A stretch of 61,231 nucleotides of DNA from Francisella sp. SYW-9 (GTDB lineage: Bacteria; Pseudomonadota; Gammaproteobacteria; Francisellales; Francisellaceae). The notes under the pieces were generated by a model. That model searched no databases. It saw only the letters and a list, made by a program, of their open reading frames with translations, and was not told the DNA's origin. Below, piece after piece: positions 43,069-52,488 of the stretch. Within the stretch, counting starts at the first letter, position 1. The number at the start of each line of letters is the position of its first letter. The stretch is taken from the NCBI RefSeq assembly GCF_008711465.1, contig NZ_VXKQ01000032.1:1-61231 (forward strand). The letters are read 5' to 3'. The position numbers were made by a program, and so were the translations under genes.

Positions 43069-44334
43069 ATGGAAAATAAAAGTAATCTTAAAAAAGCTAC
43101 TATTGCAATAGTAGCATCTAACTATTTGGAGTCAGGAGCAATTGTAGCAGGGGCTGCGGGATTATCTCTATGGGTAAATTATTTACATATTAGTGATATT
43201 TGGACCGGTTTACTTGGTGCTTTAAGTGCAAATGGTTTTGGGGCAGCTATTGGGGCACTTTTTAGTGGTTATTTGATTGATCACTTTGGTCGCAAATTTA
43301 TATATAAATATGATTTGCTTATATATATGTTGGGTATCTTGTTGATTATGTTTGCTCATTCATTTGCAATGTTATTAACAGGTTATATTATTGTTGGTAT
43401 TTCTGTTGGAGCGTTAATACCTGCAGGTTGGACATATATTGCTGAAGAAGCGCCTAATGATAAAAGAGCAGCTCAAGTCGGATGGAGTCAATTTGCTTGG
43501 TCAGCTGGACCGGCTATTACTCTATTTTTATCAGTATTATTAGCCCCACTAGGACTACTTGGTAGTCGAATTGTTTTTGCCCATCTATTTGTTATAGCTA
43601 TAATTACTTGGATATTACAGCAACAGTTAGCAGAATCAAAAATATGGTCAGATCAACAGCTTAAGCAGCAATCTAAAGAAAATCATTTATCTTTTGTGGC
43701 ATCGTTTAGAGAGCTATTTACATTAATGGTTAATATTAAGGCATTCTTTTTTCTTATAGGTATCTATTTCTTTTGGAATTTAGTTGCAGGTACAATGGGG
43801 TATTTTATGCCTTATATATATCAAAAAATAGGAGGGCTTTCTAATGGGTATGCAAATCTACTTCAGGGAGGCTTGTGGATTTTTACTGTTATTTCAACTT
43901 ATGTGATTTTTATTCGCTTAGGAGATAAAATAAAACGTAAACTATTATTCACTATTAGTTCAGTTATGGGAATTATAGCTTGGGCAATATTAACTTATGG
44001 TGGAATGGGGACAAGTGAGTTAATATTATTCATAGTTTTCTGGGGTATCGCTGCTGGATTTAGTGCACAAGCATTTTATGCTTTATTTGCGAATGAGCTT
44101 TTTCATACTAAATACCGTGCACAAGCTCAGGGAGTGATGTTTTGTGTTGTACGAGCAGGGGTTGGATTGATTTCATTTGTAGTACCTTTAATGATATCTG
44201 ATTTAGGGTTTGAAGTATCAGGAACCATAATGATTTTCTTCTTAGCTGTTAGTTTCGCTATAGGTGCTGTTATGATTCCAAAAACAAGAGGTCGCTCATT
44301 AAGATCCTTAGAGGAAGAGCGCTATGGAGAATAG
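43069..44334 (+). CDS. MFS sugar transporter, probable L-rhamnose uptake
   Basis: A 421-residue carrier with 12 membrane helices. The loop after helix 2 has DHFGRKFIYKYD, the A-motif, and the end has PKTRGRSLRSLEEERYGE, the PETKG-type tail of sugar porters. The ribosome site AAGGGG is nine bases after the kinase stop. Within this operon the most likely cargo is rhamnose, in place of RhaT or an ABC importer. Confidence 0.8.
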   Translation: MENKSNLKKATIAIVASNYLESGAIVAGAAGLSLWVNYLHISDIWTGLLGALSANGFGAAIGALFSGYLIDHFGRKFIYKYDLLIYMLGILLIMFAHSFAMLLTGYIIVGISVGALIPAGWTYIAEEAPNDKRAAQVGWSQFAWSAGPAITLFLSVLLAPLGLLGSRIVFAHLFVIAIITWILQQQLAESKIWSDQQLKQQSKENHLSFVASFRELFTLMVNIKAFFFLIGIYFFWNLVAGTMGYFMPYIYQKIGGLSNGYANLLQGGLWIFTVISTYVIFIRLGDKIKRKLLFTISSVMGIIAWAILTYGGMGTSELILFIVFWGIAAGFSAQAFYALFANELFHTKYRAQAQGVMFCVVRAGVGLISFVVPLMISDLGFEVSGTIMIFFLAVSFAIGAVMIPKTRGRSLRSLEEERYGE

Positions 44335-44413
44335 TATATTTCTTTTTTGAAAGAAATAATGTTTAATGACTTAATTAACTACTAGAGAATCATATTAAAA
44401 TAAGGTGAATTTT

Positions 44414-45547
44414 ATGATTATTTCTTCTCCTACTGACTATCGAGAAGCAGCTAAAAAAAGACTTCCACGTTTCCTTTTTGATTATATTGATGGTGGTGCA
44501 AATATAGAGCAAACATTACGATCTAATGTGTCAGATTTATCTAAGGTTAAACTAAGGCAAAGAGTCTTAAAGAATGTTAAGGACTTGAGTTTAAAAACCT
44601 CTTTGTTTGGTCAGGATTTTTCTATGCCAATTATATTAGCTCCTGTAGGATTAAGTGGGATGTATGCGCGTAGGGGTGAGATTCAACTAGCGAAAGCAGC
44701 TAAAAATAGTGGTATTGATTTAATACAATCTACAGTCTCGGTATGTTCAATTGAGGAAGTAACTTCAGCATTAACAGAGCCTGCCTGGTTTCAGCTTTAT
44801 GTACTTAAAGATCGTGCTTTTATGAAAAATATGTTACAGCGAGCACAGGATCTAGGCATTACAAAGTTAGTTTTTACTGTAGATATGCCAACACCTGGGA
44901 CACGGTATCGTGATGCACACTCTGGTATGTCAGGTAAGTTTTCTTCTCAAAAGAGAATATTACAAGCTTGTATGCATCCTTCATGGGCTTTTGATGTCGG
45001 GCTATTAGGTAGGCCTCATGATTTAGGAAATATATCAACATATTTTGGTAAGAAAATAAATCTTAAAGATTATATTGGTTGGTTGACCAAAAACTTTGAT
45101 CCTTCGATTTGTTGGGATGATTTGGAGTGGATAAGAGATTTTTGGAAAGGATCATTAATTATAAAAGGAATCTTAGATCCTGAAGATGCAAAAAGTGCTG
45201 TGAAGTTAGGTGCTGATGGAATTGTTGTTTCAAATCATGGAGGTCGTCAACTTGATGGGGTGGCTTCATCAGTTGAAGCTTTACCAAAGATAGCTGATAC
45301 TATAGGAGATGACTTAACAATATTAGTGGATTCTGGAGTGCGTTCAGGTTTAGATGTGGTACGTATGTTGGCATTAGGAGCAAAAGGGGTATTACTTGGG
45401 CGTTCTGCAACTTATGCCTTAGCTGCAAAAGGTCAGTATGGTGTTGAAAACTTGTTAAAAATATATGCTCAGGAAATGAAGGTTGCAATGACGTTAACAG
45501 GAGTAACCAATATTAGTCAATTAAATAGAGAAAATTTAGATATATAA
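44414..45547 (+). CDS. lldD: L-lactate dehydrogenase (FMN, quinone-linked)
   Basis: About 377 residues of the FMN-dependent alpha-hydroxyacid oxidase family, starting at ATG 44414 after AAGGTG. FMN and substrate motifs are [39 protein letters not shown] and [11 protein letters not shown] with the catalytic histidine, then [18 protein letters not shown]. It oxidises L-lactate to pyruvate at the membrane. It lies at the end of the rhamnose run, where it consumes the L-lactate formed by the dehydrogenase half of RhaD, with a 79-base gap that may carry a separate promoter. Confidence 0.9.
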   Translation: MIISSPTDYREAAKKRLPRFLFDYIDGGANIEQTLRSNVSDLSKVKLRQRVLKNVKDLSLKTSLFGQDFSMPIILAPVGLSGMYARRGEIQLAKAAKNSGIDLIQSTVSVCSIEEVTSALTEPAWFQLYVLKDRAFMKNMLQRAQDLGITKLVFTVDMPTPGTRYRDAHSGMSGKFSSQKRILQACMHPSWAFDVGLLGRPHDLGNISTYFGKKINLKDYIGWLTKNFDPSICWDDLEWIRDFWKGSLIIKGILDPEDAKSAVKLGADGIVVSNHGGRQLDGVASSVEALPKIADTIGDDLTILVDSGVRSGLDVVRMLALGAKGVLLGRSATYALAAKGQYGVENLLKIYAQEMKVAMTLTGVTNISQLNRENLDI

Positions 45548-45642
45548 ACATAGAATCAATATTAAAATATTCACAAGAGTTTCTTAAATCAAAAAGTTTT
45601 TGCTATAGTAAATATACGTGTCGTTCAACTGTATAATTTCTA

Positions 45643-47388
45643 ATGAAAAAAATATTCGTAGCTTTTATGTCTTTGGTAATGTTATTACCAAGCTTATCAA
45701 CCATTGCTGCTCCTGTACCTAGCGGTTATGATTTTATTCCTATTCAAGAGGAAATGCAGATTGCTCAACCGGTTGTACAAAAACATGGAATGGTTTCATC
45801 ACAAGAAGCCTTGGCAAGTGTGGTAGGATTACAAATACTTAAGCAGGGTGGTAACGCTGTAGATGCTGCAGTTGCTGTTGGTTTTGCTTTGGCTGTGACT
45901 TTACCTAGAGCTGGTAATCTTGGTGGTGGCGGCTTTATGCTAATACATCTAAAAGATAAAAATAAAACTATAGCTATAAATTATCGTGAAAAAGCTCCTT
46001 CTAAGGCTACTAAAGATATGTTCCTTAATAAAAAAGGAGAGGTTGATTATAGTAAAGTTTCTGGATCTTATAGTGCGTCAGGAGTTCCTGGTACAGTGGC
46101 AGGGTTGATAGATGCACAGCAGAAGTACGGTAAATTAAAACTTGCTCAAGTAATTGCTCCAGCTATTAAACTTGCAAAATATGGTATTCCTGTAAGTTAT
46201 GATTTACATCAATCACTAGTAACAGCTAAACCATGGTTAGAAAAGTCCCCTGATGCAATGAGAATTTTTTATAAGAAAAATGGATCTGCCTATAAAGTTG
46301 GAGAGACACTAAAGCAGCCAGAGCTTGCTCATAGTTTAGAGCTGATTGCAAAGAATGGTAAAAAAGCTTTTTACCAAGGTGAAATAGCCCACAAGATAGC
46401 TGAAAGTATGGCAAAAAATGGTGGACTAATTACTTTAAAAGATCTTAAGAATTATAATGTTGAAGAGATGAAACCGGTTAAAGGTACCTATAGAGGTTAT
46501 ACTATCTACTCTATGCCTCCTCCAAGCTCTGGGGGAGTAGTTTTAATTGAGCTTCTAAATATTTTAGAAAACTTTCCATTAGCTGATTATGGAAATAATA
46601 GTGCCAAAACTATCAACCTTATGAGTAATGCTATGAGCTATGCTTATAATGATCGTAATGCAGATCTTGGTGATCCAGATTTTGTGAAAATGGATTTAGC
46701 TAAGTTTTTATCTAAAAAATATGCTAAACAGATAGCTAAAAAAATAGATACTGATAAACATATTCCTAGTAAAGATATTAGCACTGTTGATCCTGATGAT
46801 CATGAGAAGCTACAAACTACACAATTTAGTGTTATAGATAAAGATGGCAATATGGTCTCAAATACATATACCCTAAATTACTCTTATGGTAGTGGTATTA
46901 TTGCACCAGGTACAGGGATATTTTTAAATAATGAAATGGATGATTTTGCCGCTAAAGTTGGCGTAGCAAATGTTTTTGGGTTAGTTCAAGGTGAAGCTAA
47001 TACTGTAGCTCCTAATAAGCGACCTTTAAGCTCAATGACACCAACTATAGTGCTAGATAAAAAAGGTAATCCATTCTTAGCGACAGGCTCGCCAGGTGGT
47101 AGTCGCATTATTACAACAGTTCTTCAAGTGATTTTAAACATGGTTGATTATAATATGAATTTGCAATCAGCTGTTAATAATCCTAGAGTACATAGTCAAT
47201 TATGGCCAGAAGAGTTAGGTGTAGAGCAAGGTATATCTGTAGATACAATCAATCTACTTAAGAAAATGGGTAATAATGTAGTACCATATGCAGCCATGGG
47301 AGCTGCTGAATCTGTAGGGTCTGATGGTAAATATGTATATGGCGCTGCAGATCCGCGTCGAGCAGGTGCTTTAGCAATAGGGTATTAG
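45643..47388 (+). CDS. ggt: gamma-glutamyltranspeptidase
   Basis: A 581-residue periplasmic Ntn hydrolase that splits glutathione and other gamma-glutamyl peptides. The signal peptide (MKKIFVAFMSLVMLLPSLSTIAA) is clear. GNAVDAAVAVGFALAV, NLGGGGFM, NYREKAP and GVPGTVAGL belong to the large chain. The autoprocessing threonine is in KLQTTQFSVID, followed by the small chain with NTYTLNYSYGSG and SPGGSRIITT. In Francisella this enzyme supplies cysteine from host glutathione. It may cooperate with the cystine-type symporter at 57299. Confidence 0.94.
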   Translation: MKKIFVAFMSLVMLLPSLSTIAAPVPSGYDFIPIQEEMQIAQPVVQKHGMVSSQEALASVVGLQILKQGGNAVDAAVAVGFALAVTLPRAGNLGGGGFMLIHLKDKNKTIAINYREKAPSKATKDMFLNKKGEVDYSKVSGSYSASGVPGTVAGLIDAQQKYGKLKLAQVIAPAIKLAKYGIPVSYDLHQSLVTAKPWLEKSPDAMRIFYKKNGSAYKVGETLKQPELAHSLELIAKNGKKAFYQGEIAHKIAESMAKNGGLITLKDLKNYNVEEMKPVKGTYRGYTIYSMPPPSSGGVVLIELLNILENFPLADYGNNSAKTINLMSNAMSYAYNDRNADLGDPDFVKMDLAKFLSKKYAKQIAKKIDTDKHIPSKDISTVDPDDHEKLQTTQFSVIDKDGNMVSNTYTLNYSYGSGIIAPGTGIFLNNEMDDFAAKVGVANVFGLVQGEANTVAPNKRPLSSMTPTIVLDKKGNPFLATGSPGGSRIITTVLQVILNMVDYNMNLQSAVNNPRVHSQLWPEELGVEQGISVDTINLLKKMGNNVVPYAAMGAAESVGSDGKYVYGAADPRRAGALAIGY

Positions 47389-47397
47389 TTAGATTTT

Positions 47398-48150
47398 TTA
47401 GCTGGACTTCATATAACATTTAAAAATAACTGGCCAAGTTACGTTATATGTTTTAGATGCCTCGCCCCATGATTTCTTAAGTTTATCGTAAAATCCGAAT
47501 TTTGTAATTGGGCATTCTTCAAACTTTTCAACATATTCTTTATATGCAGAGAATGATTTTAAAAGTTCTATAAAATCACAAAGGTTCATTTGTTTTATTA
47601 GTTTAAACTGAGGAGTACTTAGTTTAGTTAGACTAAGGTTTATATTTCTATAGTGGTTAGTAATATGATTACCACCTATAGGAACATATGGCCAAATTAG
47701 CTTAAGGAAATCTTGGTATATTATTTCTATTTGTTTATTTATAGTAATATCATAATGATATGCCCAAATAGCAACTATGCCTTTGGGCTTAAGTATTCTT
47801 AAGCATTCTTGTTCAAATTTTTGTATATCAAACCAATGAGCTGCTTGAGAAGATGTTATTAAATCAACGCTTTCATTTTCAAACATGCTTTTATTTTCTG
47901 GAGCTTGAAAATATTTGATATTTGGATTAGTAAAAGCTTTAGATAACTGTGCTTTACTGATATCTGTAGCATGAATATCATCTATAAATTCAGCTAATTT
48001 AATAGCAGTTTGTCCATTACCAGTGCCACAGTCCCAAGCTTTTTTATGAGTTATAGTATTACTCTTTAAATAATCAATAATTTCAGTAGGAGCTGAAGGT
48101 CTAGCTTTTTTATAAGGTTCTGAATTGAATGTTGGCTTAGTATTAATCAT
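47398..48150 (-). CDS. class I SAM-dependent methyltransferase
   Basis: A 250-residue protein with SAM motif I WDCGTGNGQTAIKLAEF (about 39-55), an acidic motif II (HATDISKAQLSKA) and SSQAAHWFD/FEQECLRILKPKGIVAIW of type 11/25 methyltransferases. Relatives include uncharacterised methyltransferases of the yeast TMT1 type. The substrate is unknown. It ends 10 bases from the convergent ggt gene and follows the SDR gene on the same strand. Confidence 0.8.
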   Translation of the reverse strand: MINTKPTFNSEPYKKARPSAPTEIIDYLKSNTITHKKAWDCGTGNGQTAIKLAEFIDDIHATDISKAQLSKAFTNPNIKYFQAPENKSMFENESVDLITSSQAAHWFDIQKFEQECLRILKPKGIVAIWAYHYDITINKQIEIIYQDFLKLIWPYVPIGGNHITNHYRNINLSLTKLSTPQFKLIKQMNLCDFIELLKSFSAYKEYVEKFEECPITKFGFYDKLKKSWGEASKTYNVTWPVIFKCYMKSS

Positions 48151-48185
48151 AATGTTCCCTTTATAAAATATAAAACTAATTTCAA

Positions 48186-48995
48186 TTAATCATTTTGTTT
48201 TGGTGGAGCTGAACTTCCAGCAAGAATTCCTCCATCAACATTTAGCTCTATACCTGTGACATATTTTGACTCATCAGATGCTAGATATAAAGCAGCATAA
48301 GCTACATCTTTAGCTTCTCCCATAACTTTCAAAGGAATATCTTGAGCAATAGTTTTAATAGCTGCTTGTTTTTGAGCTTTATCTTTGGGTAGCATCTCAT
48401 CCCACATTGGTGTTAGTATTGCTCCAGGGTGGATAGAGTTACAACGGATACCATATTGCATATCAGCACAATATAAGGCAACTGATTTTGTGTGATTTCT
48501 GACAGATGCTTTACTAGAAGCATAAGCTACAGCTTGAGGTATTCCTACGATTCCAGAGCGAGAAGAAATATTTACTATAGTCCCGCCACTTTCCTTCATA
48601 AGCTTGATAGCATATTTACATCCTAATGCTACTCCATCAGAATTTATAGAGTGAATCTTATGCCAAGAATCCATATCTAAATCTTCAGGATTATGAGGGC
48701 CAGGACTTTCTATAAAACCTGTAATACCAGCATTATTTACTAAAATATCTAACTTACCAAATTTAGATTTAATATATCTGGTGATATCTATCCAGTTATC
48801 CTCAAGGCTAACATCTAAATGCTTATATTCGATGTTTGTAGAATTAAGATCTTTGACAGTTTCATTCCCTAAGGTATCATTTATATCAGAGCAAATAACT
48901 ATAGCTCCTTCATTAATGAATAGCTCTGTTATTGCTTTTCCAATACCTCTGGCACCACCTGTTATTAAGACAATTTTATTTTCTAATCTTTTCAT
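48186..48995 (-). CDS. short-chain dehydrogenase/reductase
   Basis: A 269-residue classical SDR. The NAD-binding ITGGARGIGKAI (residues about 10-21), NNAG (about 87-90), the catalytic serine in NISSRSGIVG and the YASSKAS pair are present, followed by NSIHPGAILTPMW. The ending with TGIELNVDGG is typical. It resembles cyclopentanol or hydroxysteroid dehydrogenase-type enzymes, but the substrate is not identifiable. The neighbour on the same strand is a methyltransferase. Confidence 0.85.
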   Translation of the reverse strand: MKRLENKIVLITGGARGIGKAITELFINEGAIVICSDINDTLGNETVKDLNSTNIEYKHLDVSLEDNWIDITRYIKSKFGKLDILVNNAGITGFIESPGPHNPEDLDMDSWHKIHSINSDGVALGCKYAIKLMKESGGTIVNISSRSGIVGIPQAVAYASSKASVRNHTKSVALYCADMQYGIRCNSIHPGAILTPMWDEMLPKDKAQKQAAIKTIAQDIPLKVMGEAKDVAYAALYLASDESKYVTGIELNVDGGILAGSSAPPKQND

Positions 48996-49098
48996 AAAAA
49001 TCCTGTAACTTATAAATTATAGGTTAGTTTAGTGTTTTATTTTTTTATATTAAAATGATCTAGCAATTAGATTTAGAATGGAATATTTTAAGGAAGAA

Positions 49099-50916
49099 TT
49101 AAAGAGCCCCACGAGCTGCTTTTTTACGATCAGATTCAGTTAGATGTTTTTTTCTTAATCTAATAGATTCAGGAGTGATCTCAACAAGCTCATCATCTTC
49201 AATAAACTCTAAAGCATATTCAAGAGTAAGCTTAATTGGAGTAACTAAAGTAAGAGCATCATCTTTACCAGAGGCACGGACGTTAGTTAGCTGCTTACCT
49301 TTACAAGGGTTTACAGCTAGATCATTATCTCTACTATGAATCCCTATAATCATACCTTCATAAACATCTGTACCATGAGAAATAAACATTTTACCTCTTT
49401 CCTGCAGGTTCCAAAGAGCGAAAGCTACTGCTTTACCTGCTAGCATAGAAACTAGAGTACCATTCTGACGAGTCTCAAGAGTTTGCTTTTTCATCGGTCC
49501 ATAATGATCAAATACTTTATTTAAAATTCCAGACCCAGATGTGATAGTTAAGAACTCTGTATAAAAACCAATCAAACCACGAGATGGTATTATAAATTCA
49601 AGTTTTACACGACCTTTTCCATCTGGCTCCATATTTTTAAGCTCACCTTGACGCAAGCCCATTCTCTCCATTACAGTACCTTGATGTTCTTCTTCGATAT
49701 CTATAATTGCTTGTTCATATGGCTCATGCTTTTCACCGTCAACTTCCCTAAAGATTACGTGCGGACGAGAAACTGCTATTTCATAACCTTCACGACGCAT
49801 ATTTTCTAGTAAGATTGAAAGGTGAAGCTCACCACGACCAGAGACTTTGAACTTATCAGGATCATCAAGCTGTTCAACTCTTAAGGCTACGTTTGTAAGT
49901 AGTTCTTTATCTAAACGATCTTTGATCTGACGAGAAGTTACATACTTACCTTCTTTACCAGCAAATGGAGAGTTGTTAACTTGGAAAGTCATGCTAATAG
50001 TTGGCTCATCTACAGAAAGTTCAGGTAATGCTTCTACTTTATCAGGGCTACATAATGTATCTGATATATTCAAACCTTCCATTCCTGTTACACATACAAT
50101 ATCACCAGCCTGTGCTTCAGGTACTTCAACTCTATCTAGACCCATATAACCTAATATTTGTAAGATTCTACCATTACGAGTTTTACCATCTTTACCAACA
50201 ATAGTTACAGGAGTATTTGTTTTAACTTTACCCCTTTGGATACGACCAATACCAATAGTTCCTGTAAAGTTAGAGTAATCTAATGAAGATATTTGCATTT
50301 GGAATGGACCATCTTCATCAACAGCCGGATGCTCAACATTTTCAACAATAGCTTTAAAAAGATCTGTCATATCTTCTTTTTGCTCACCTAACTCATTTGT
50401 AGCCCAACCATTAATAGCAGAAGCATAAATAATAGGGAAATCTAATTGCTCATCTGTAGCGCCAAGCCTATCAAAAAGATCAAATACTTGATCAACAACC
50501 CAATCAGGGCGCGCACCATCTCTATCAATTTTATTGATAACAACAATAGGCTTTAAACCTTGAGCAAAAGCTTTTTCTGTTACAAATCTTGTTTGAGGCA
50601 TAGGACCATCAACAGCATCAACTAATAACAATACTGAGTCAACCATAGATAGTACACGCTCAACTTCACCACCGAAGTCAGCATGGCCTGGAGTGTCTAC
50701 GATATTAATTCTATAATCATTCCATTTTAGAGCAGTATTTTTTGCAAGGATTGTAATTCCTCTTTCTTTTTCAATATCATTTGAGTCCATGACTCTTTCA
50801 ACTTCTGGACCACGAGTATTTAGAGTACCAGATTGTTGTAATAACTTATCAACCAAAGTAGTTTTACCATGGTCAACGTGTGCGATAATCGCAATATTTC
50901 TTAAATTTTCAATCAT
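49099..50916 (-). CDS. typA: ribosome-associated translational GTPase BipA/TypA
   Basis: A 605-residue EF-G-like GTPase. Nucleotide motifs [12 protein letters not shown] (G1), RGITI (G2), [15 protein letters not shown] (G3) and [10 protein letters not shown] (G4) are intact, and the C-terminal domain with [13 protein letters not shown] and [14 protein letters not shown] is specific for TypA. It acts in 50S assembly and stress or cold growth. It stands alone, with a short gap before the tandem membrane genes. Confidence 0.96.
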   Translation of the reverse strand: MIENLRNIAIIAHVDHGKTTLVDKLLQQSGTLNTRGPEVERVMDSNDIEKERGITILAKNTALKWNDYRINIVDTPGHADFGGEVERVLSMVDSVLLLVDAVDGPMPQTRFVTEKAFAQGLKPIVVINKIDRDGARPDWVVDQVFDLFDRLGATDEQLDFPIIYASAINGWATNELGEQKEDMTDLFKAIVENVEHPAVDEDGPFQMQISSLDYSNFTGTIGIGRIQRGKVKTNTPVTIVGKDGKTRNGRILQILGYMGLDRVEVPEAQAGDIVCVTGMEGLNISDTLCSPDKVEALPELSVDEPTISMTFQVNNSPFAGKEGKYVTSRQIKDRLDKELLTNVALRVEQLDDPDKFKVSGRGELHLSILLENMRREGYEIAVSRPHVIFREVDGEKHEPYEQAIIDIEEEHQGTVMERMGLRQGELKNMEPDGKGRVKLEFIIPSRGLIGFYTEFLTITSGSGILNKVFDHYGPMKKQTLETRQNGTLVSMLAGKAVAFALWNLQERGKMFISHGTDVYEGMIIGIHSRDNDLAVNPCKGKQLTNVRASGKDDALTLVTPIKLTLEYALEFIEDDELVEITPESIRLRKKHLTESDRKKAARGAL

Positions 50917-50988
50917 TTAATTTTACCTATTTTTATAAAATCACAACAATTATAGACTAATAATGATCAAAAGTACCGAAAAACTTGG

Positions 50989-51609
50989 CTACTTTGAATC
51001 TTTGAGTAGTTTTTTGTTTTTGTTATAACCGTAAAGAAAAGTAATAAAACATAAAATATTAAAAGTTGTTGTTATTATCAGGTAATATGCAGAGGGGAAA
51101 AATCCAAAACTAATACTAAAGTATAAATTCATACAAGCTACTTGGAGTGAACAAATAGCACTTATTAGAAGTCCTAAGATATAGCCATAAGCTAACAAAA
51201 CACTACCTATGAATACTAAAAATCCAAAGAAATAGGTGATAACTATAATTATGCTATAAGACAGATGTGTGTTTAGGTTTATATAGCTATAAAAGATCAT
51301 AAATATCGTTGATAGTATTATTATAGCACTAGCTTGTAAGATATTGTTTTTTGTGATTCTTTGAGGAGTTATCTTGGTTTTATAAGCTATGAGTATTGCT
51401 AATACAGGTAGTATTAGATCATTAAAGAAAGGCTTGAGATTTTTGATAAAGTCAAAAATGCTAAAGTCATTAAAATTATAAAAACTAATAAAGTTTACAA
51501 ATGTTGCTAGAAAATAAAAATACCATGCATCTTTTTTGAAAGAAGAAATTCTTATAGCGAATGCTAATGTGAATATTTGAACAGTCAATAAAAGAAAATA
51601 TGTTTGCAT
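50989..51609 (-). CDS. multi-pass membrane protein of unknown function (paralog A)
   Basis: A 206-residue protein with about six or seven membrane helices and a lysine-rich C-terminal tail (YGYNKNKKLLKDSK). It is a clear paralog of the next gene, with shared words RISSFKKDAWY, YFLATF, SFYNF-DFSIFDFIK and LGLLISAI. The repeated SFKKDAWYFYFLATF pattern before a helix is reminiscent of PnuC-like folds, but no family signature is seen. Both genes are on the minus strand behind typA. Confidence 0.65.
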   Translation of the reverse strand: MQTYFLLLTVQIFTLAFAIRISSFKKDAWYFYFLATFVNFISFYNFNDFSIFDFIKNLKPFFNDLILPVLAILIAYKTKITPQRITKNNILQASAIIILSTIFMIFYSYINLNTHLSYSIIIVITYFFGFLVFIGSVLLAYGYILGLLISAICSLQVACMNLYFSISFGFFPSAYYLIITTTFNILCFITFLYGYNKNKKLLKDSK

Positions 51610-51687
51610 AAATTATCTTAAATGCACTTATTTTTACAAGATAATTATAGACTAGTAATTATCAAAAGCACCTATAATTTAGCTACT

Positions 51688-52302
51688 TTAATTCTTGAGA
51701 GCCTTTTTATTCTTGATGTAAGCGTATGAGAATATAAATAGATTTATTATATTAAAAATACTACTTATAAGAAACATCGTAATACTTTGAGGATATATTA
51801 TTTGGTAGTATATGCTCATTATTATCATTTGCACACAATAGATAGAATTTATGAGTAAGCCTACAATATATCCAAATATTAAAAGAGCAGAACCAATAAA
51901 CACTATAATGCCGAATAAGTCTGAAATAAACATACTAACACTATAAAATGGTGACATAGGTAAGGTTAGGTAATTAAATATCAGCATAAATAGTGTTGTA
52001 AGTATAGTAATAATGCCTGCGGGTAATATATTGCTCCTTGTTAGCATTTGTGGTTTGAAACTGTACTTCTTGAGAATAATTATTGCTAGTAGAGATAGTC
52101 CTAAGTCATGGCTAAAGGGTGCTAAGCTTTTTATAAAGTCAAGAATGCTAAATTCAGTAAAGTTATAAAAACTGATAAACCCAATAAATGTTCCCAAGAA
52201 ATAATAGTACCAAGCCTCTTTCTTGAAAGAAGTAATTTTGATTGCAAATAATACTCCAAATATTGATACCAGTATTTGTATCATGTAAAAGCTAACACTC
52301 AT
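51688..52302 (-). CDS. multi-pass membrane protein of unknown function (paralog B)
   Basis: A 204-residue paralog of the preceding protein, with the same order of hydrophobic segments and the words SFKKEAWYYYFLGTF, SFYNFTEFSILDFIK, FGIIVFIGSALLIFGY and KNKKALKN. The gaps before both genes also look alike (an ATTATAGACTA-type stretch then ATCAAAAG), so the duplication covered the intergenic region. Function unknown. Confidence 0.65.
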   Translation of the reverse strand: MSVSFYMIQILVSIFGVLFAIKITSFKKEAWYYYFLGTFIGFISFYNFTEFSILDFIKSLAPFSHDLGLSLLAIIILKKYSFKPQMLTRSNILPAGIITILTTLFMLIFNYLTLPMSPFYSVSMFISDLFGIIVFIGSALLIFGYIVGLLINSIYCVQMIIMSIYYQIIYPQSITMFLISSIFNIINLFIFSYAYIKNKKALKN

Positions 52303-52488
52303 AATATTCCTATATTTTCTATGTTACTTTAAATTAAATATACTTTTATAAAAATGGTTTTTGAAGTATTTATATATAAAGTTAGCTACTTTTTTAAATA
52401 CATTTTAATCGATTAGAGATAATTGCTTGAAGCTTATAAATTTTGTTTGTTAGAATATAAGTGAAAGTATTAGTAAAAAGTGAGGCAG

